DNA of 7,616 bases from Candidatus Eiseniibacteriota bacterium (lineage in GTDB: Bacteria; Eisenbacteria; RBG-16-71-46), in assembly GCA_903921835.1 (NCBI GenBank), contig CAIXRL010000530.1:1-7616 (forward strand), read 5' to 3'. Of this stretch, positions 6,462 to 7,616 are shown piece after piece. The notes beneath the pieces are model-generated. The model was not told the origin of the DNA. It ran no database searches and saw only the letters and a list, made by a program, of their open reading frames with translations. Within the stretch, counting starts at the first letter, position 1. Every line of letters starts with the position of its first letter. The position numbers and the translations under genes are program-made.

Positions 6462-7081
6462 CGGGTCTCCCTGTCGTTGCGCTCGCCGCCGGGTTCGGCG
6501 GAGCGATCGGATTGCGCTCTCGGAAAGCCGGTCACGGTGAGTGTACCGTCCGCGCCGATGTGATACTCGCGGCGCCGGCCGTGCGGCGTGTCGAAGTCCT
6601 CGCGCCGGTACCGGGGCGTGAGGCAGATGATCTCCTGGTTGCCGCTGGCGAGCAGCGGATGCGACCCGGGCAGTTCGCGCCGGTACGGCCCCGCGATGAG
6701 TGCATCGCACGCCGCGAGCAGCGCCTGCTGGCCGGGGTCGGCGGCGTCGCGCAGCGCCGCCCACTCGTAGCCGGTGAAAGCGATGACGCTGCGGCCCGCC
6801 ACGCGCACGGCCTGCGCCACCTCCGCCAGCGCGGCGGCCTGCGCAAACGGCTCGCCGCCGCTGAACGTGACGCCCTCGGCGTCGGTGGCGGCGAGGATCC
6901 ACGCCGCGACCTCGGCGGGCGAGTGTTCGGAGCCGCCCGCGAACGGCAGGAAGGCGGGATTGAAGCAGCCCTCGCAACGCTGCGGGCAGCCCTGCACCCA
7001 CAGCACGCAGCGCACACCGGGGCCGTTGGCGCGCGAGCGCGGCAGGAATTCGGCGACGCGAAGCGTCGGCGTCGTGCTCAT
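6458..7081 (-). CDS. Radical SAM protein, NrdG/PflA-type activase family
   Basis: This 207-residue protein is the length expected for small radical SAM activases. Residues 20-40 read GPGVR..LWVQGCPQRCEGCF, which gives the [4Fe-4S]-binding CxxxCxxC motif at C32, C36 and C39. The SAM-contacting motif FSGGEPF lies at 73-79. The family cleaves S-adenosylmethionine reductively to a 5'-deoxyadenosyl radical and usually installs a glycyl radical on a partner enzyme. No glycyl-radical enzyme or anaerobic ribonucleotide reductase lies in the window, so naming it nrdG would be unsafe. Its substrate may be a neighbour or an unseen protein. The C-terminal ~25 residues are charged and look disordered. The stop TGA overlaps the start of the downstream AAA gene in ATGA, so the two are translationally coupled. 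The start is set by a perfect Shine-Dalgarno site. Confidence 0.92.
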   Translation of the reverse strand: MSTTPTLRVAEFLPRSRANGPGVRCVLWVQGCPQRCEGCFNPAFLPFAGGSEHSPAEVAAWILAATDAEGVTFSGGEPFAQAAALAEVAQAVRVAGRSVIAFTGYEWAALRDAADPGQQALLAACDALIAGPYRRELPGSHPLLASGNQEIICLTPRYRREDFDTPHGRRREYHIGADGTLTVTGFPRAQSDRSAEPGGERNDRETR

Positions 7082-7085
7082 GCGC

Positions 7086-7093
7086 TCACCTCC
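7086..7093 (-). promoter_or_regulatory. Ribosome binding site setting the radical SAM start
   Basis: The coding strand reads GGAGGTGA four bases before the ATG at 7081. This is a full match to the 16S anti-Shine-Dalgarno sequence. It selects ATG 7081 over an in-frame upstream start at 7237, which would add 52 low-complexity Arg/Gly/Ala residues translated from the inverted-repeat spacer. Confidence 0.85.
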
Positions 7094-7113
7094 GTCGCGG
7101 CGGGTGCGCGCCG

Positions 7114-7186
7114 CGTGGCATCCGCGGCTCGCGCTGCGCGCCGCCGCGCGAGCGCTACCGCGGCCGCACGAGCCGCGGATGCCACG
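7114..7186. repeat. Perfect 18-bp inverted repeat in the FGE-D/radical SAM spacer
   Basis: The left arm 7114-7131 (CGTGGCATCCGCGGCTCG) is exactly complementary to the right arm at 7169-7186. The 37-base interior is GC-rich and can itself form imperfect GCGC-type pairing. The element sits in the spacer before the radical SAM gene and ends about 20 bases upstream of its Shine-Dalgarno site. On the transcribed strand no T-run follows, so a standard intrinsic terminator is not supported. It may be a REP-like palindrome, an operator, or an RNA structure separating FGE-D expression from the genes below. I saw no second copy in this window. Confidence 0.75.
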
Positions 7187-7224
7187 CCCACACCAATCCC
7201 AACACAAACGCCCCCACCCCACGC

Positions 7225-7258
7225 GGCCTGCCGGCACGCGAGCCCCCCCGGGCAGGCC
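7225..7258 (-). repeat. Hairpin 4 bases after the FGE-D stop
   Basis: Arms at 7225-7232 and 7251-7258 are perfect 8-bp complements (GGCCTGCC/GGCAGGCC on the coding strand) around an 18-base loop. Two further G-C pairs are possible past a one-base bulge. On the coding strand the stem begins 4 bases after the TGA. It could stabilise the mRNA 3' end or act as a weak terminator, but no T-run follows. DGR target genes often carry a GC-rich hairpin just downstream of the variable region, and position and composition fit that, although the loop is longer than in the classic phage example. Partly decayed relatives of this sequence follow the FGE-A and FGE-B stops. Confidence 0.6.
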
Positions 7259-7262
7259 AGGA

Positions 7263-7616
7263 TCACGAACCTGCCCTCACGAGGCGGAAGCCCTGGATGA
7301 CGATGCGGCCCGACGGGCCGTACCTGCTGCGGCACGCCCCGCGGAAGAACGACGCGTCGCCGCCCCCCCAGCTGCCGCCACGGGACACCCGGTAGGCGCC
7401 TGTCTGCGGGCCGGGAGGGTCCTCCGTGGGACTCTGCGCGTAGTACTTCTCCTCGTACCAGTCCGCACACCACTCCCACACGTTCCCGCTCTGCTGGTAC
7501 GTCCCAGTGCCGCTGGCACCGGCCGGGTACCCCCACGCCGATGCCGTCTGCTCCGCCCCCTTGTTCTTGTCGTTGCGGCACCGAGACTCCTCCCACCCCG
7601 AACCCCACGGGTAGAT
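7263..7616 (-). CDS. FGE-sulfatase/C-type-lectin-fold protein (FGE-D), C-terminal part; start lies beyond the right edge
   Basis: The last 117 residues of an FGE-sulfatase-family protein are visible and end at TGA. The reading frame is open to the window edge. Family landmarks in order are YPWGSGWEESRC near residue 2, WGYPAGASGTGTYQQSGNV near 28-46, WEWCADWYE, then RVSRGGSW and the terminal GFRLV block. True FGE oxidises a sulfatase cysteine with a Cys pair just after the RGGS motif. Here that stretch reads GGSWGGGDASFFRGAC, without the pair, so FGE catalysis is unlikely and a binding role for the fold is more plausible. It is very close to FGE-A at both DNA and protein level except in the ~45 C-terminal residues. 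There the differing codons (TAC, TCC, GGC, TGC, AGC, ATC, GTC and others) nearly all end in C. The family is certain. The function is inferred. Confidence 0.9.
   Translation of the reverse strand: MYPWGSGWEESRCRNDKNKGAEQTASAWGYPAGASGTGTYQQSGNVWEWCADWYEEKYYAQSPTEDPPGPQTGAYRVSRGGSWGGGDASFFRGACRSRYGPSGRIVIQGFRLVRAGS

Larger units (their letters stand above)
7082..7262 (-). other. 181-base spacer between FGE-D and the radical SAM gene
   Basis: This is the longest gene-free stretch in the window. It contains the stop-proximal hairpin, the 18-bp inverted repeat and a G/T-rich segment (7187-7224 on the coding strand) without a recognisable -10/-35 pair. If the downstream operon has its own promoter it is probably here, but I cannot point to it. 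Confidence 0.5.

Noticed and set aside
5016..6563. A 515-codon open frame on the plus strand opposite the AAA ATPase
   Set aside because: It is the same kind of GC-rich antisense shadow. It crosses the junction of two coupled real genes and has no domain signature.
6462..7001. N-terminal extension of the AAA ATPase to an upstream start at 7001
   Set aside because: The extension overlaps the radical SAM gene in another frame and is low-complexity Arg/Gly/Ala. ATG 6461 has a good ribosome binding site and the ATGA coupling typical of operons.
6458..7081. Naming the radical SAM gene nrdG
   Set aside because: Sequence motifs fit the activase superfamily, but no nrdD is present and the operon context differs. 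The specific name is not supported.
7114..7186. Rho-independent terminator
   Set aside because: The stem is strong, but no T-run follows on either strand, and the loop is long.

Overview
This is a GC-rich bacterial window in which every gene I can support is on the minus strand, so transcription reads from the high coordinates to the low. The third codon position is strongly G/C, and most genes carry strong Shine-Dalgarno sites. The combination of formylglycine-generating-enzyme (FGE)-fold paralogues, a Ser/Thr kinase, Ycf46-like AAA ATPases and DUF1257 suggests an environmental bacterium with elaborate signalling, for example Planctomycetota, Verrucomicrobiota, Armatimonadota or Myxococcota. 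The sequence does not settle the phylum.

Layout in transcription order: (1) the C-terminal part of an FGE-fold gene (FGE-D), cut by the right edge, with a hairpin 4 bases after its stop; (2) a 181-base spacer with a perfect 18-bp inverted repeat; (3) a small radical SAM protein of the NrdG/PflA activase type; (4) a 523-residue Ycf46-like AAA+ ATPase, ATGA-overlapped with gene 3; (5) a 789-residue protein fusing an N-terminal Ser/Thr kinase to a second Ycf46-like AAA+ module; (6) a 131-residue DUF1257/Ycf35 protein; (7) FGE-A, whose GTG start directly abuts the TAA of gene 6; (8) FGE-B; (9) FGE-C, cut by the left edge. Genes 3 to 9 have gaps of at most 75 bases and look like one transcription unit.

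Two things stand out. The kinase has the hallmark of eukaryotic WNK ('with no lysine') kinases: Cys at the VAIK lysine position and Lys in the glycine-rich loop, in the local sequence FKTVYAG, while HRD, DFG and APE are intact. The FGE paralogues are nearly constant over most of their length but differ at scattered positions in the last ~45 residues, mostly in codons of the form NNC. That region is the C-type-lectin-fold surface that diversity-generating retroelements (DGRs) mutate. They also lack the FGE catalytic cysteine pair. I infer a multi-component system in which several diversified recognition proteins are encoded with an ATPase/kinase/radical-SAM core. This could be a sensing or conflict/defence module. 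No reverse transcriptase or template repeat lies inside the window, so the DGR part is a hypothesis.
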